64,000 nucleotides of DNA from the NCBI RefSeq assembly GCF_024714475.1, contig NZ_JAMZMI010000003.1:372001-436000 (forward strand), read 5' to 3'. The DNA is from Marinoscillum sp. MHG1-6 (GTDB taxonomy: Bacteria; Bacteroidota; Bacteroidia; Cytophagales; Cyclobacteriaceae). A program made the position numbers and the translations under genes. The notes under the pieces are model-generated. The model worked only from the letters and a program-made list of their open reading frames with translations. It was not told the DNA's origin and ran no database searches. Positions 34,782 to 43,484 of the stretch are shown here, piece after piece. Every line of letters begins with the position of its first letter. Position 1 is the stretch's first letter.

Positions 34782-35750
34782 ATGAACTGGTCATACGACA
34801 TAGGTACTTTCGAACTCATCATAACCGGGTTATTTATCCTGTTTTATCTGCTATATGTGATCCGAATGGTCCGTATTTCAAATAAAACCGGGCTTCCGGT
34901 ACATAGAATCATACTGAAGCTCATCCTTCGCACCTCATACTTCGCTTTATTAGTCATCGCATTATTGGGTCCGTCGTTCGGGCAGGCCAGTAGGGAAATC
35001 AAATCCGTGGGGAAAGACATGTTCATTTGCGTGGACCTTTCACAGTCTATGAATGCATTTGACATTCAACCTACCCGACTGGAAAAGGTGAAATTTGAAC
35101 TGAAAAAGATCGTTGAGGCTTTTAATTCAGATCGTATCGGCCTAATCATGTTTTCAAATGAAGCGTTTATGCAATGTCCGTTAACCTATGACAATAATGC
35201 ATTGAACATTTTCATCCAGGCTTTGAACACGACACTAGTTCCAAATACCGGAACAGACTTCGGGCCCCCACTGAAAATGGCCCTTAATAAACTTCAAAAT
35301 GAGGAAGATGGACCTCAAAGCAATAAATCCAAAATCATCATTCTCATTAGCGATGGTGAAGACTTTGGTGAGGAAACCGAACAGATATCTGAAGAAATTG
35401 AAGCCACGGGCATCAAACTTTTCACCCTGGGCGTTGGAACAGACAAAGGATCTAAGATCATGACCAACCGGGGCTACAAAAGAGATCATCAGGGCAAGGA
35501 TGTCGTGAGTAAAATCAATACAGATGAACTCAAGAAACTGGCTTCCGATACAGGTGGAAAATACTTTGAGATCAACGACCGCAAAAATGACGTTGAAAGG
35601 CTCATTAATGCGATAAACAATATCGAAGGTCAATTGCGAGACGCGAAAAAGGTAGATGTGAAGTCAAACAAATACTTTTATTTCCTTGCAGCGGCACTTT
35701 TTCTGATGATGATCGATTTACTATTTGGAGTTCGAATCATAAAAATATGA
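34782..35750 (+). CDS. batB: BatB-like VWA-domain membrane protein
   Basis: The 322-residue protein has two N-terminal transmembrane segments (about 12-30 and 45-70), a von Willebrand A domain (about 80-290) and a C-terminal membrane helix (about 297-318). The metal-dependent adhesion site shows as DLSQSMNAFD, with a conserved Asp later in ISDGEDFG. This matches BatB of the Bacteroidota aerotolerance/MoxR-associated operon, whose proteins act at the inner membrane. The stop overlaps the next gene by four bases (ATGA). The usual upstream partners (moxR, a DUF58 gene, batA) are absent: tRNA genes lie upstream instead. Confidence 0.88.
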   Translation: MNWSYDIGTFELIITGLFILFYLLYVIRMVRISNKTGLPVHRIILKLILRTSYFALLVIALLGPSFGQASREIKSVGKDMFICVDLSQSMNAFDIQPTRLEKVKFELKKIVEAFNSDRIGLIMFSNEAFMQCPLTYDNNALNIFIQALNTTLVPNTGTDFGPPLKMALNKLQNEEDGPQSNKSKIIILISDGEDFGEETEQISEEIEATGIKLFTLGVGTDKGSKIMTNRGYKRDHQGKDVVSKINTDELKKLASDTGGKYFEINDRKNDVERLINAINNIEGQLRDAKKVDVKSNKYFYFLAAALFLMMIDLLFGVRIIKI

Positions 35751-36571
35751 AGCATCTCATCCTGATCATACTCGTGCTTTTTACTGACCCAGTCCAACTG
35801 GCGAAGATTAATGGCTTGAAAAAGGAAGCAAATCAAGCCTATCAGGATGGCAACTTTAAGGTCGCTGCCAATAAGTACAGTATGCTCAGGGATAGCCTTG
35901 GGGTGGATGAAGATGAGATTTCGCTAAATCTGGCACACAGTTATTTCAATCTCGGAGATACTGCAAATGCAAAAATCAACTACCAAAATGTAATTTCATC
36001 TGAAAACAAAGAACTGCAATCTATCGCCTCTCAGCAGCTTGGTGTGTTGGCTAAAAATGAACAAAAGCTGGAAGAGGCACTTTCTTACCTGAAAAATGCC
36101 ATCAAGGCCAATCCTAAGAACAGGGATGCTAAGTATGACTATGAAGTAGTGAAAAAGCTCCTCAATCAGCAACAGCAAAACCAACAAAACCAAGACCAGC
36201 AGAACGAGGATCAACAAGATCAGAAAGATCAAGAGCAAAACCAGGACCAGCAACAGAATCAGGATCAGCAAAAGCAGGACCAACAAAAGGAAGGTGATCA
36301 AAAAGACCAACAAAATCAGGAGCAACAAAAAGATTCTGAAAAGAAAGAAGGAGAGAAATCTGAAGAGCAACAGCAGGAGGGCGAGAAAAGTGAGGAGCAA
36401 CAACAACAAGAAATGGATGAGGCCACGCGCCAGAAACTGGAAGAAATGAACATCAGTGAAGAAAAAGCCAAAATGATTTTGGAAGCACTGAAGAACAATG
36501 AAATTCAGTATATTCAGCAACGCAAGCGCCAGTCATCTCAGCAACCTGACTCGGACAAGCCTGACTGGTAA
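35747..36571 (+). CDS. batC: BatC-like tetratricopeptide protein with Gln/Glu/Lys-rich tail
   Basis: This 274-residue protein starts with a signal-like hydrophobic segment and contains TPR helices to about residue 140 (AYQDGNFKVAANKYSML, ALSYLKNAIKANPKNRDAKY). A long low-complexity tract of Gln, Asp, Glu and Lys (about 145-225) follows, then a short conserved C-terminal helix. This architecture fits BatC, which works with BatB. The gene is translationally coupled to batB. The expected batD and batE do not follow: a thiolase gene comes next. The low-complexity DNA creates long false frames on the other strand. Confidence 0.85.
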   Translation: MKHLILIILVLFTDPVQLAKINGLKKEANQAYQDGNFKVAANKYSMLRDSLGVDEDEISLNLAHSYFNLGDTANAKINYQNVISSENKELQSIASQQLGVLAKNEQKLEEALSYLKNAIKANPKNRDAKYDYEVVKKLLNQQQQNQQNQDQQNEDQQDQKDQEQNQDQQQNQDQQKQDQQKEGDQKDQQNQEQQKDSEKKEGEKSEEQQQEGEKSEEQQQQEMDEATRQKLEEMNISEEKAKMILEALKNNEIQYIQQRKRQSSQQPDSDKPDW

Positions 36572-36678
36572 GGCTAGACGAAAATACAATGCGAAAGTTC
36601 GAAATCTAAGGAGAAATAAAAAAGTACCAAGCGAAAGGCCATCGCCAATTGCTAATGCAACTTTAATACACCCCAACA

Positions 36679-37857
36679 ATGGAAGAGGTATATATACTTT
36701 CAGCCACCAGAACACCCATTGGAAGCTTCGGTGGTGCCTTGTCTTCTTTTAGCGCCACGCAACTTGGTAGCCTGGCCATCAAAGGAGCCATGGATCAAAT
36801 AAAGCTGGCCCCAAACCACATTAATGAAGTATTCATGGGCAACGTAGTCTCAGCAAACCTTGGACAGGCCCCGTCTCGGCAGGCCGCTATTGGTGCAGGC
36901 ATCGGGCATGAAGTACCGTGTACAACCGTTAATAAGGTATGTGCTTCCGGCATGAAAGCAGTTATGTTAGGAGCACAATCCATTATGTTGGGAATGAATG
37001 ACCTTGTAATGACTGGTGGAATGGAAAGCATGAGCAACATCCCCTACTATATCCCAAAAGCGCGATTTGGATATAAATATGGAAATGGCGAATTGATCGA
37101 TGGTCTTCAGAAAGATGGATTATGGGAAGTCTATAATGAATTCCCGATGGGATGTTGTGCTGACAACACAGCAAAAGAAAGAAACATCTCACGTGAAGAA
37201 CAGGATGCCTACGCAATAGAATCCTATAAAAGAGCCGCTTCTGCCACTGAAAAGGGCTTATTTAAAAATGAGATCACCTCCATCGAAATACCCCAGAGAA
37301 AAGGTGAACCTATACTTATGGAGGAAGATGAGGAGTTTAAAAATGTGAATTTCGATAAGATTCCTTCCCTACGCCCTGTATTTAATAAAGATGGCAGTGT
37401 CACGGCTGCAAATGCTTCTACTATCAATGATGGAGCTTCGGCAATTATCCTGGCCAGTAAAAAGAAAGTCGAGGAACTTGGAGTTGCCCCAATAGCCAAA
37501 ATCAAAGGATTTGCAGATGCGGCGCAAGATCCACTTTGGTTCACCACAGCCCCCGCGCAAGCCATACCGAAAGCAATAATGAATGCCGGCATAAGCGCTT
37601 CGGAGGTTGACTACTATGAAATAAACGAGGCTTTTTCTGTGGTGGCCCTGGTCAACATCAAAGAATTAAACCTGGACCCTGATAAGGTAAATGTCAACGG
37701 CGGAGCCGTGGCGCTGGGACATCCACTGGGTGCTTCAGGTGCCAGAATCATCACCACTTTGTCATCTGTGCTAAATCAAAATAATGGCAAAATTGGTGTG
37801 GCAGGAATTTGCAACGGAGGTGGAGGCGCCTCGGCTATTGTCATTGAATTAATCTAA
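36679..37857 (+). CDS. Acetyl-CoA C-acetyltransferase (thiolase)
   Basis: The 392-residue product is full length for a thiolase. The active-site Cys lies in VNKVCASGMKAV (near 88), the catalytic His in GGAVALGHPLGASGAR (near 348), and the second Cys in GICNGGGGAS (near 378). The NEAF motif is present in EINEAFSVV. The enzyme joins or splits two acetyl-CoA units in the cytoplasm, in short-chain fatty acid or ketone-body metabolism or as a biosynthetic entry step. It stands alone between batC and the MORN protein, with no beta-oxidation genes adjacent, so the biosynthetic or degradative direction cannot be judged. Confidence 0.94.
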   Translation: MEEVYILSATRTPIGSFGGALSSFSATQLGSLAIKGAMDQIKLAPNHINEVFMGNVVSANLGQAPSRQAAIGAGIGHEVPCTTVNKVCASGMKAVMLGAQSIMLGMNDLVMTGGMESMSNIPYYIPKARFGYKYGNGELIDGLQKDGLWEVYNEFPMGCCADNTAKERNISREEQDAYAIESYKRAASATEKGLFKNEITSIEIPQRKGEPILMEEDEEFKNVNFDKIPSLRPVFNKDGSVTAANASTINDGASAIILASKKKVEELGVAPIAKIKGFADAAQDPLWFTTAPAQAIPKAIMNAGISASEVDYYEINEAFSVVALVNIKELNLDPDKVNVNGGAVALGHPLGASGARIITTLSSVLNQNNGKIGVAGICNGGGGASAIVIELI

Positions 37858-37910
37858 AATAATTTCAAAGCTTGATTTTCGTTTACACATCAAAGATTTT
37901 TGCCGCGTAT

Positions 37911-39215
37911 ATGAAAGTCTGTTATTTCGTTTTTTACCTGATCGCTCCCCTCTTTCTCTTTGCCCAGGAACTGCAACCTGTTGTCACTTATTATGACAAC
38001 ACGTCTCACATCAAAGAAAAGTATACGGTCATCTGGGTGGATACCGCTCTGGTTCATGGGGACTACAAAATGTATAGCACCACAGGAAACATTTTGGTCA
38101 CCGGATCTTACAAACATGGTAGACGCGAAGGGCTTTTTCAGAATTACTATGAGGACGGAAGTCTACAGAGAGAAACCTATTACAGTGATGGTTTGAAACA
38201 AGGGTTAACCAAAGTGTATGCTCCAACAGGCACATTGGTTCAGGAGGCGCTATTTAAGGACGATACCCTTACCGGACAAGTAAAGCGCTATGATGAAAGT
38301 GGTCAGCTTCTCGGTGCTACCTCATTTGCTCATGGCAAGCCGGAAGGATGGGTCATCTCCTATTTTGCAAATGGCAGCAAAGCTGAGGAAACCCACTATA
38401 AGGACGGAAAACCGAACGGACAAACACGTCAATATTATGAAAATGGGAACCTGAAACTTCAAGCCGAGTATAAAAACGGCCTGCTGGACGGGAATTACAA
38501 GACTTTCTTTCCTTCCGGAAACATCGAAATGGAAGTGCTCAACTTAAGAGGTCAGCGGTCCGGATATGTTAAACACTACTATGAAAACGGGCAGCTTCGG
38601 GCCCATGGAAATTATGAAAAAGGGGCGCTTCAGGGCCCTTTCAACAGCTACTATGATGATGGGAGTGTTAAAGCTGTGTTCAAGTATCTAAATGGAAAGA
38701 TGAATGGACGCAATGTAGAATATCATGCCAATGGTAACATTAAAAGAGAGTCCAACTACAGCAACCATGGCCTTAATGCCAAAATCAAAGAATATACGGA
38801 TCGATCAAAACTCGTATTAGAGAAGACTATCGAAAATGAACTGCCGCATGGTACATGGACATTCTATGACGAAAAGGGACGACCTGAGAGAATTGAGCGC
38901 TATGAGAAAGGCAAATTGCATGGAGCGTCGGAGTTTTATGAAAATGGTGATCTTATCAAAAAAGAGGCCTATGCCTATGGCAACCAGCAGGGGCTCACTG
39001 AAGAGTTCTACTCCAATGGAGACCTGAAAATATCCAGTCAATGGAAAATCGGAAGACTGGAGGGTCCATTTACCAAGTATTATAAAAATGGGCAGATTGA
39101 ATACGAAGGTGACTATGTCCGAAACAAAAGATCAGGCAACTGGACCTTTTATGATAAAAGAGGAAATATTACCGAAGTGCTGAAATACGAAGCAGGCCAA
39201 GTTATACAGCCTTAA
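37911..39215 (+). CDS. Secreted MORN-repeat (YwqK-like) protein
   Basis: I start at the ATG at 37911, which gives a clean signal peptide (MKVCYFVFYLIAPLFLFAQ) and 434 residues. A TTG at 37872 would add 13 residues and instead looks like a -33 promoter element with a TTTTTG-type -7 at about 37898. The rest is about 16 MORN_2-type repeats of 22-23 residues, each with a YYENG, HGKPEG or DGKPNG-like core. Such proteins are often labelled YwqK family antitoxin, but no toxin partner is here. Repeats of this type may mediate protein or membrane contact. The true role is unknown. Confidence 0.8.
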   Translation: MKVCYFVFYLIAPLFLFAQELQPVVTYYDNTSHIKEKYTVIWVDTALVHGDYKMYSTTGNILVTGSYKHGRREGLFQNYYEDGSLQRETYYSDGLKQGLTKVYAPTGTLVQEALFKDDTLTGQVKRYDESGQLLGATSFAHGKPEGWVISYFANGSKAEETHYKDGKPNGQTRQYYENGNLKLQAEYKNGLLDGNYKTFFPSGNIEMEVLNLRGQRSGYVKHYYENGQLRAHGNYEKGALQGPFNSYYDDGSVKAVFKYLNGKMNGRNVEYHANGNIKRESNYSNHGLNAKIKEYTDRSKLVLEKTIENELPHGTWTFYDEKGRPERIERYEKGKLHGASEFYENGDLIKKEAYAYGNQQGLTEEFYSNGDLKISSQWKIGRLEGPFTKYYKNGQIEYEGDYVRNKRSGNWTFYDKRGNITEVLKYEAGQVIQP

Positions 39216-39276
39216 GCATCCTGGTCTTTTAATGACCTAAATGAATAAATCTGAGTAGCTTAAAATTCTCTATCAC

Positions 39277-39284
39277 TATCTTTG
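39277..39284 (+). promoter_or_regulatory. -7 element (TATCTTTG) directly before purC
   Basis: TATCTTTG matches the Bacteroidota -7 consensus TAnnTTTG exactly and ends 6 bases before the purC ATG. Transcription would start at or within a few bases of the start codon, implying a leaderless or nearly leaderless mRNA. No clear -33 TTG was found. Confidence 0.55.
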
Positions 39285-39290
39285 CGCACT

Positions 39291-40232
39291 ATGTCACAAG
39301 GGATCAAATACACGAACTTTAGTTTTCCGAATCAAACGGAAAAATACACGGGAAAAGTAAGAGATGTTTACTCGTTTGGCGAACAGCTTGTTATGGTCGC
39401 ATCGGATCGTATCTCAGCATTTGATGTGGTACTTCCCCGCCCCATTCCTTACAAAGGACAGGTGCTTAATCAGATTGCTGCGATCTTTCTGGAAAAGACC
39501 AGTGACATTGTTCCCAACTGGGTAATCGCCGTTCCGGACCCAAACGTCACAGTGGGAAAAAAATGTGAGCCTTATAAGGTTGAAATGGTTATTCGGGGAT
39601 ATTTGGCAGGACATGCCTGGAGAGAATATCGCGATGGTAAAAGAACACTTTGTGGCTGCCCGCTACCAGAAGGTTTGAAGGAAAATGACAAGTTACCTTC
39701 GCCGATCATTACCCCTACCACCAAGGCAGATGAAGGACACGATGAGGATATTTCCAAAGAAGAAATACTGGCTCAAGGTCTGGTGAGCAGGGATGAATAT
39801 GATAAACTGGAGGAGTATACCCACAAGCTCTTCGAAAGAGGTACCGAACTAGCCAGGGAACAAGGCCTGATACTTGTAGACACCAAATATGAGTTTGGGA
39901 ATTTTAATGGAGAGATCACCCTGATAGATGAGGTGCATACCCCTGATTCATCCAGGTATTTCTACGCCGAAGGCTATGAAGAAAGACAAGCCAAGGGCGA
40001 GCCTCAAAAACAGCTATCCAAAGAGTTCGTCAGACAATGGCTGATTAGCAATGGATTTCAGGGGAAAGAGGGACAAACTATACCGGAAATGACAGACGAG
40101 TTCGTTGCGTCAGTCACCGACAGATACATTGAATTATTCGAAAAGATCACGGGACAAAGTTTTGTTAAGGATCAAAGCCCTGATATCTTGGATCGAATAA
40201 AGAAAAACATTGAAGAAACGGTTCAGGCTTAA
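39291..40232 (+). CDS. purC: Phosphoribosylaminoimidazole-succinocarboxamide synthase (SAICAR synthetase)
   Basis: The 313-residue product is a full-length, eukaryote-like or long-form SAICAR synthetase. Signatures are [21 protein letters not shown] at the N-terminus (ATP loop), [17 protein letters not shown] and the metal/phosphate segment [14 protein letters not shown]. It converts CAIR plus aspartate and ATP to SAICAR in purine synthesis. I use the ATG at 39291. The TTG at 39282 lies inside the -7 promoter element, so it is an unlikely start. No other purine gene is adjacent. Confidence 0.96.
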   Translation: MSQGIKYTNFSFPNQTEKYTGKVRDVYSFGEQLVMVASDRISAFDVVLPRPIPYKGQVLNQIAAIFLEKTSDIVPNWVIAVPDPNVTVGKKCEPYKVEMVIRGYLAGHAWREYRDGKRTLCGCPLPEGLKENDKLPSPIITPTTKADEGHDEDISKEEILAQGLVSRDEYDKLEEYTHKLFERGTELAREQGLILVDTKYEFGNFNGEITLIDEVHTPDSSRYFYAEGYEERQAKGEPQKQLSKEFVRQWLISNGFQGKEGQTIPEMTDEFVASVTDRYIELFEKITGQSFVKDQSPDILDRIKKNIEETVQA

Positions 40233-40295
40233 CGGATGATTTTCGAAATCATTTAAAACCTGAACATAGGATAACAAAAATTAAATTGAATAGAC

Positions 40296-40679
40296 ATGAA
40301 GTTTTCAATAGAAAGAGAAGATCAGTACACCATACTCGCCGTTGATGAAGAAAAGCTTGACTCGACGCTAAGTCCTCAAGTAAAATCAGAACTTGTCACC
40401 CTACAAAACGAAGGTGTAGCCAACGTGATTCTCAACCTCGAAAAGGTTAAATACATTGATTCTTCCGGACTGAGTGCACTACTGGTTGGTAATAGGATTT
40501 TCACAGAGACAGGATCATTCGTTCTCTGCGGAGTAAGCGAACATGTGATGAAACTGATAAAAATCAGCCAGTTAGATAAAGTATTAGATATTCTTCCAAC
40601 CGTCGAAGAGTCGGTTGACACTGTTTTCATGAATGCATTGAAAAGAGGTTTAGAAGAAGAAGGAGGACTGGAAGAGTAA
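40296..40679 (+). CDS. STAS-domain anti-sigma factor antagonist-like protein
   Basis: The 127-residue protein is a single STAS domain. It shows the NLEKVKYIDSSGLSALL motif, with the Ser-Ser pair (near 58-59) that is phosphorylated in SpoIIAA/RsbV-type antagonists. A hydrophilic tail rich in Glu follows. By family it would bind a serine-kinase anti-sigma factor, but no RsbW-like kinase or partner sigma gene is in the neighbourhood. The gene is followed after three bases by ribonuclease Z, so the two are probably co-transcribed. Confidence 0.88.
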   Translation: MKFSIEREDQYTILAVDEEKLDSTLSPQVKSELVTLQNEGVANVILNLEKVKYIDSSGLSALLVGNRIFTETGSFVLCGVSEHVMKLIKISQLDKVLDILPTVEESVDTVFMNALKRGLEEEGGLEE

Positions 40680-40682
40680 GCG

Positions 40683-41597
40683 TTGGCCCTGGAATTACAT
40701 ATTCTAGGCTCTAATTCAGCAGCCTTCGCCCACAACCGGCACCAAACTTCCCAACTTTTGCGAGTTCAGGATAAATACTTCCTTATCGATTGTGGGGAGG
40801 GCACTCAACTATTGCTCAAAAAATATAAGATCAAGCTTTCGAAGATCAACCATATTCTGATATCTCATCTTCATGGAGATCACTATTATGGATTGATAGG
40901 CTTGCTTTCAACCCTGCACCTCTACGGTCGAAAGTCTGAATTATTGATTGTCGGACCTCCCGGACTTTCGGACATTATATCTCTACAGCTAAGACATTCA
41001 GAAACCAGGCTGAGCTATGATGTTCGATTCATAGAATGGGCCCAGGGTGATGAGAAAATTGTTTTTGAAAGTGATAAACTTTCCATTGAGACCATCCCGT
41101 TAGATCATCGGGTACCTTGTTCCGGTTATTTGTTTAGGGAAAAGAATAAAAAACGTGGATTGAATCGCAAAATGATCGACCGTCCGCTTACTCCCATACA
41201 GCAAAACACCCTTCGGGATGGAAAGGATGTCCTTGACGAAGATGGAAATGTGTTGGTGAGCTACATTGAGGCTACTTTCCCTGCAAAGAAGCCTTTCAGC
41301 TATGCCTACTGCTCAGATACAAAATACATTCCTGAGCTGGCGGACAAATTAAGAAACGTAGACCTTGTTTATCATGAAGCCACTTTCATGGATGACATGA
41401 AAGAGCGTGCAGCGAACACCTATCATACAACGGCCAGACAAGCTGCTGAGCTTGCTAAGGTAGCTAATTTCGGTCAACTTCTATTGGGCCATTTCTCTAC
41501 CCGATATAGAGATCTTACTCCTGTTCTGCAGGAAGCGCAGGAAGTCTTTGAGAATACTGCCCTGGCAGTAGAAGGTGAGAAATTTCTGGTATCTTAA
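40683..41597 (+). CDS. rnz: Ribonuclease Z
   Basis: The 304-residue protein is a metallo-beta-lactamase-fold tRNA 3'-processing endonuclease. The zinc site HLHGDHYYGLIGLL (near 62-75) is the tRNase Z form of HxHxDH. Further matches are LDHRVPCSGYLF, CSDTKY and the HTTARQAAELA His. The only start that keeps the conserved N-terminal strand (LELHILGSNSA) is a TTG at 40683, three bases after the STAS gene stop. It matures tRNA 3' ends in the cytoplasm. Confidence 0.94.
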   Translation: MALELHILGSNSAAFAHNRHQTSQLLRVQDKYFLIDCGEGTQLLLKKYKIKLSKINHILISHLHGDHYYGLIGLLSTLHLYGRKSELLIVGPPGLSDIISLQLRHSETRLSYDVRFIEWAQGDEKIVFESDKLSIETIPLDHRVPCSGYLFREKNKKRGLNRKMIDRPLTPIQQNTLRDGKDVLDEDGNVLVSYIEATFPAKKPFSYAYCSDTKYIPELADKLRNVDLVYHEATFMDDMKERAANTYHTTARQAAELAKVANFGQLLLGHFSTRYRDLTPVLQEAQEVFENTALAVEGEKFLVS

Positions 41598-41601
41598 GCT
41601 T

Positions 41602-42399
41602 GTGAAAACAGACAAGAGACAGAACCTATTCATCATTCTTGCAGCCATCTTCTTATCGAATGCGCTACTTGCCGAATTAATTGGGGTCAAGATCTTTAGT
41701 GGAGAATCCACCCTCAGCCTACCACCTGCAAACATCCCGTTGTTGGGTGATCTGGTACTGGATTTTAACCTTACCGCCGGAGTGATCATCTGGCCGGTCG
41801 TATTCCTCACCACTGATATCATCAATGAATACTTCGGCAAAAAGGGCGTCAGAAGATTGAGCTACATAGCCGCGGCATGTATTGCTTATGCCTTCATTGT
41901 TATTTTCATCATTACCAAATTGCCCCCTGCTGATTTTTGGTTGGATGTAAACAGCACCGATTCGCAAGGAAACTTCTTTAATATCAACTTTGCCTTTAAT
42001 AAGATCTTTTCTCAGGGATTAGGGATCATTGTAGGCTCGCTGGTGGCGTTTCTTATTGGACAGTTCATGGATGTCTTCGTCTTTCAGAAACTCAAAAAAA
42101 TCACGGGACATAAAATGATTTGGCTGAGAGCAACAGGATCTACCCTCATCTCCCAACTCATCGACAGCTTTGTAGTTCTGGCCATTGCTTTCTACATTTT
42201 GGCTCCTGAAGGTAGCCGATGGAGTATTGTTCAGGTTATTTCAGTAGGAATTATCAATTACATCTACAAGTTTACCGTAGCCATTGTCCTTACTCCATTA
42301 ATTTATCTGGGGCATTACCTGATCGACAACTATTTAGGATCTGAATTGTCCGAGCAAATGACTCAGGAGGCTACAGAAACCTCAGAAGGATTCTTCTAG
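41602..42399 (+). CDS. Queuosine precursor transporter-like membrane protein (YhhQ/VUT family)
   Basis: About six transmembrane segments are predicted in roughly 265 residues. Family-like stretches include FLSNALLAELIGVKIF at the start, WPVVFLTTDIINEYFGKKGVRR with the conserved acidic pair and aromatic, and WLRATGSTLISQLIDSF. YhhQ-family proteins import queuosine precursors for tRNA modification. The start is ambiguous: a GTG at 41602 follows the rnz stop cleanly, while a GTG at 41575 would overlap rnz. The run STAS-rnz-yhhQ-like links two tRNA-related functions. Confidence 0.85.
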   Translation: MKTDKRQNLFIILAAIFLSNALLAELIGVKIFSGESTLSLPPANIPLLGDLVLDFNLTAGVIIWPVVFLTTDIINEYFGKKGVRRLSYIAAACIAYAFIVIFIITKLPPADFWLDVNSTDSQGNFFNINFAFNKIFSQGLGIIVGSLVAFLIGQFMDVFVFQKLKKITGHKMIWLRATGSTLISQLIDSFVVLAIAFYILAPEGSRWSIVQVISVGIINYIYKFTVAIVLTPLIYLGHYLIDNYLGSELSEQMTQEATETSEGFF

Positions 42400-42723
42400 T
42401 CATTTATCTCCAAATTTCTGTCTGAGCAATAACTCTACAACAAGAATCAGGATTGCGAAAAAACCAAAAACGATTACTCCGTTAATCCAATTGCTTAGGT
42501 GGATATATGTATACTTTTCTGATAATATCAATAGGCCCAGATACAGTAGTCCAAAAACAGCTGTGGCAGTACCCATTATACGATTGGCGTAATCAAAATG
42601 CTTATGGGACTTCATAGACATCGTTGAGCGATATCCGAATAGCCAGTTGCGGTTCCCGGACAAGAAGCGGGTCATTAAACCCAGGAAAATAAAGACAATA
42701 GCGAGTTTATAAGGAAACGGCAT
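42400..42723 (-). CDS. SdpI-family membrane protein
   Basis: The 107-residue protein has three transmembrane segments and the motif WLFGYRSTMSMKSHKHFDYAN, matching the SdpI/YhfL-type GYRTxxSM signature. SdpI proteins of Bacillus confer immunity to a killing factor, but most bacterial homologues have no assigned role. The gene abuts the transporter stop on the opposite strand. A 58-base gap separates it from the Nudix gene upstream. Confidence 0.75.
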   Translation of the reverse strand: MPFPYKLAIVFIFLGLMTRFLSGNRNWLFGYRSTMSMKSHKHFDYANRIMGTATAVFGLLYLGLLILSEKYTYIHLSNWINGVIVFGFFAILILVVELLLRQKFGDK

Positions 42724-42781
42724 TCAAAAATTCATTTCTGTCCTAAAAATATAGGTAATTCAACAAAGTAACAATGCTCTT

Positions 42782-43411
42782 TTATAACTCTCTTATGACA
42801 TCAACCAGTTCACTCAACATCATGGCCGTAGCACCCCAAACCACTTTGTTCTCAATTTCAAAATAGGGTGAATGCAGCTTATAGCCACTGGAGGCGGTGA
42901 TCTCCTTCTCCTTCAATAGTCCGATATCTAAAAGTTGATTCAATGGTGCTTCTATTACTTCGGCTACTTCTCGATCATCCGGCTCGAACACCGGATTTTT
43001 CTGGTAGTACCCTATCACCGGCGTAACCATGTAATTACTTACCGCCACAAAAAAGTCACTCAGACAACCCAGCACAGTCACGCCATTTTGTCCTAAACCG
43101 ATCTCTTCCTGGCTTTCCCTTAAGGCCGTCGCTATGATATCGACATCCTGCTCCTCCTTTCTTCCTCCCGGCAATGCCACCTGACCACTGTGAATCCCCT
43201 CATAAAGTGGACGCTGAATCAGCGGAAAAAACCATTGGCCATTCTTTTTATATAACATGATGAGTACCGCTCCCTTTCGTGCGTTCTCTTCAGGAGGAGT
43301 TCTAAACCTAAACCCTGAGGGAATGACCGGTTTCATCTTTTGATGCGAAGAACTACCCGGTAGAGGTTGTTTTAGTCTTTGCGCTAGTTTTTCGATCAAC
43401 TCATGCTCCAT
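42782..43411 (-). CDS. Nudix hydrolase, CoA pyrophosphatase type
   Basis: The product (209 residues from the ATG at 43411) contains the Nudix box as GGRKEEQDVDIIATALRES followed by QEEIGL, fitting GX5EX7REUXEEXGU. Upstream is the LIQRPLYEGIHSGQVALPGG stretch typical of the CoA-pyrophosphatase (NudL-like) subgroup. It probably hydrolyses CoA or its derivatives in the cytoplasm. A TTG at 43420 would add three residues but is the end of a TAGATTTG promoter element, so I reject it. The gene is divergent from the membrane protein at 43485. Confidence 0.9.
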   Translation of the reverse strand: MEHELIEKLAQRLKQPLPGSSSHQKMKPVIPSGFRFRTPPEENARKGAVLIMLYKKNGQWFFPLIQRPLYEGIHSGQVALPGGRKEEQDVDIIATALRESQEEIGLGQNGVTVLGCLSDFFVAVSNYMVTPVIGYYQKNPVFEPDDREVAEVIEAPLNQLLDIGLLKEKEITASSGYKLHSPYFEIENKVVWGATAMMLSELVDVIREL

Positions 43412-43417
43412 GTAAAT

Positions 43418-43425
43418 CAAATCTA
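43418..43425 (-). promoter_or_regulatory. -7 element (TAGATTTG) directly before the Nudix gene
   Basis: On the minus strand TAGATTTG matches TAnnTTTG exactly and ends 6 bases before the ATG, the same spacing as at purC. A leaderless or near-leaderless mRNA is suggested. Confidence 0.5.
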
Positions 43426-43484
43426 TTCATAAAATTTCACAGTAAAATTTGATAACTTGACCCCAACACCCGCATTATCAACCC

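Noticed and set aside
35996-36520. Long minus-strand reading frame opposite batC
   Set aside because: It is a by-product of the Gln/Glu/Lys-rich low-complexity tract and encodes an unrealistic Leu-rich sequence.
37911-39215. MORN-repeat protein as a YwqK antitoxin
   Set aside because: The name is inherited from automated annotation. There is a signal peptide and no toxin partner nearby.
40236-40256. Short hairpin after purC as a terminator
   Set aside because: The 7-bp stem is AT-rich and lacks a following T-run, so readthrough is likely.
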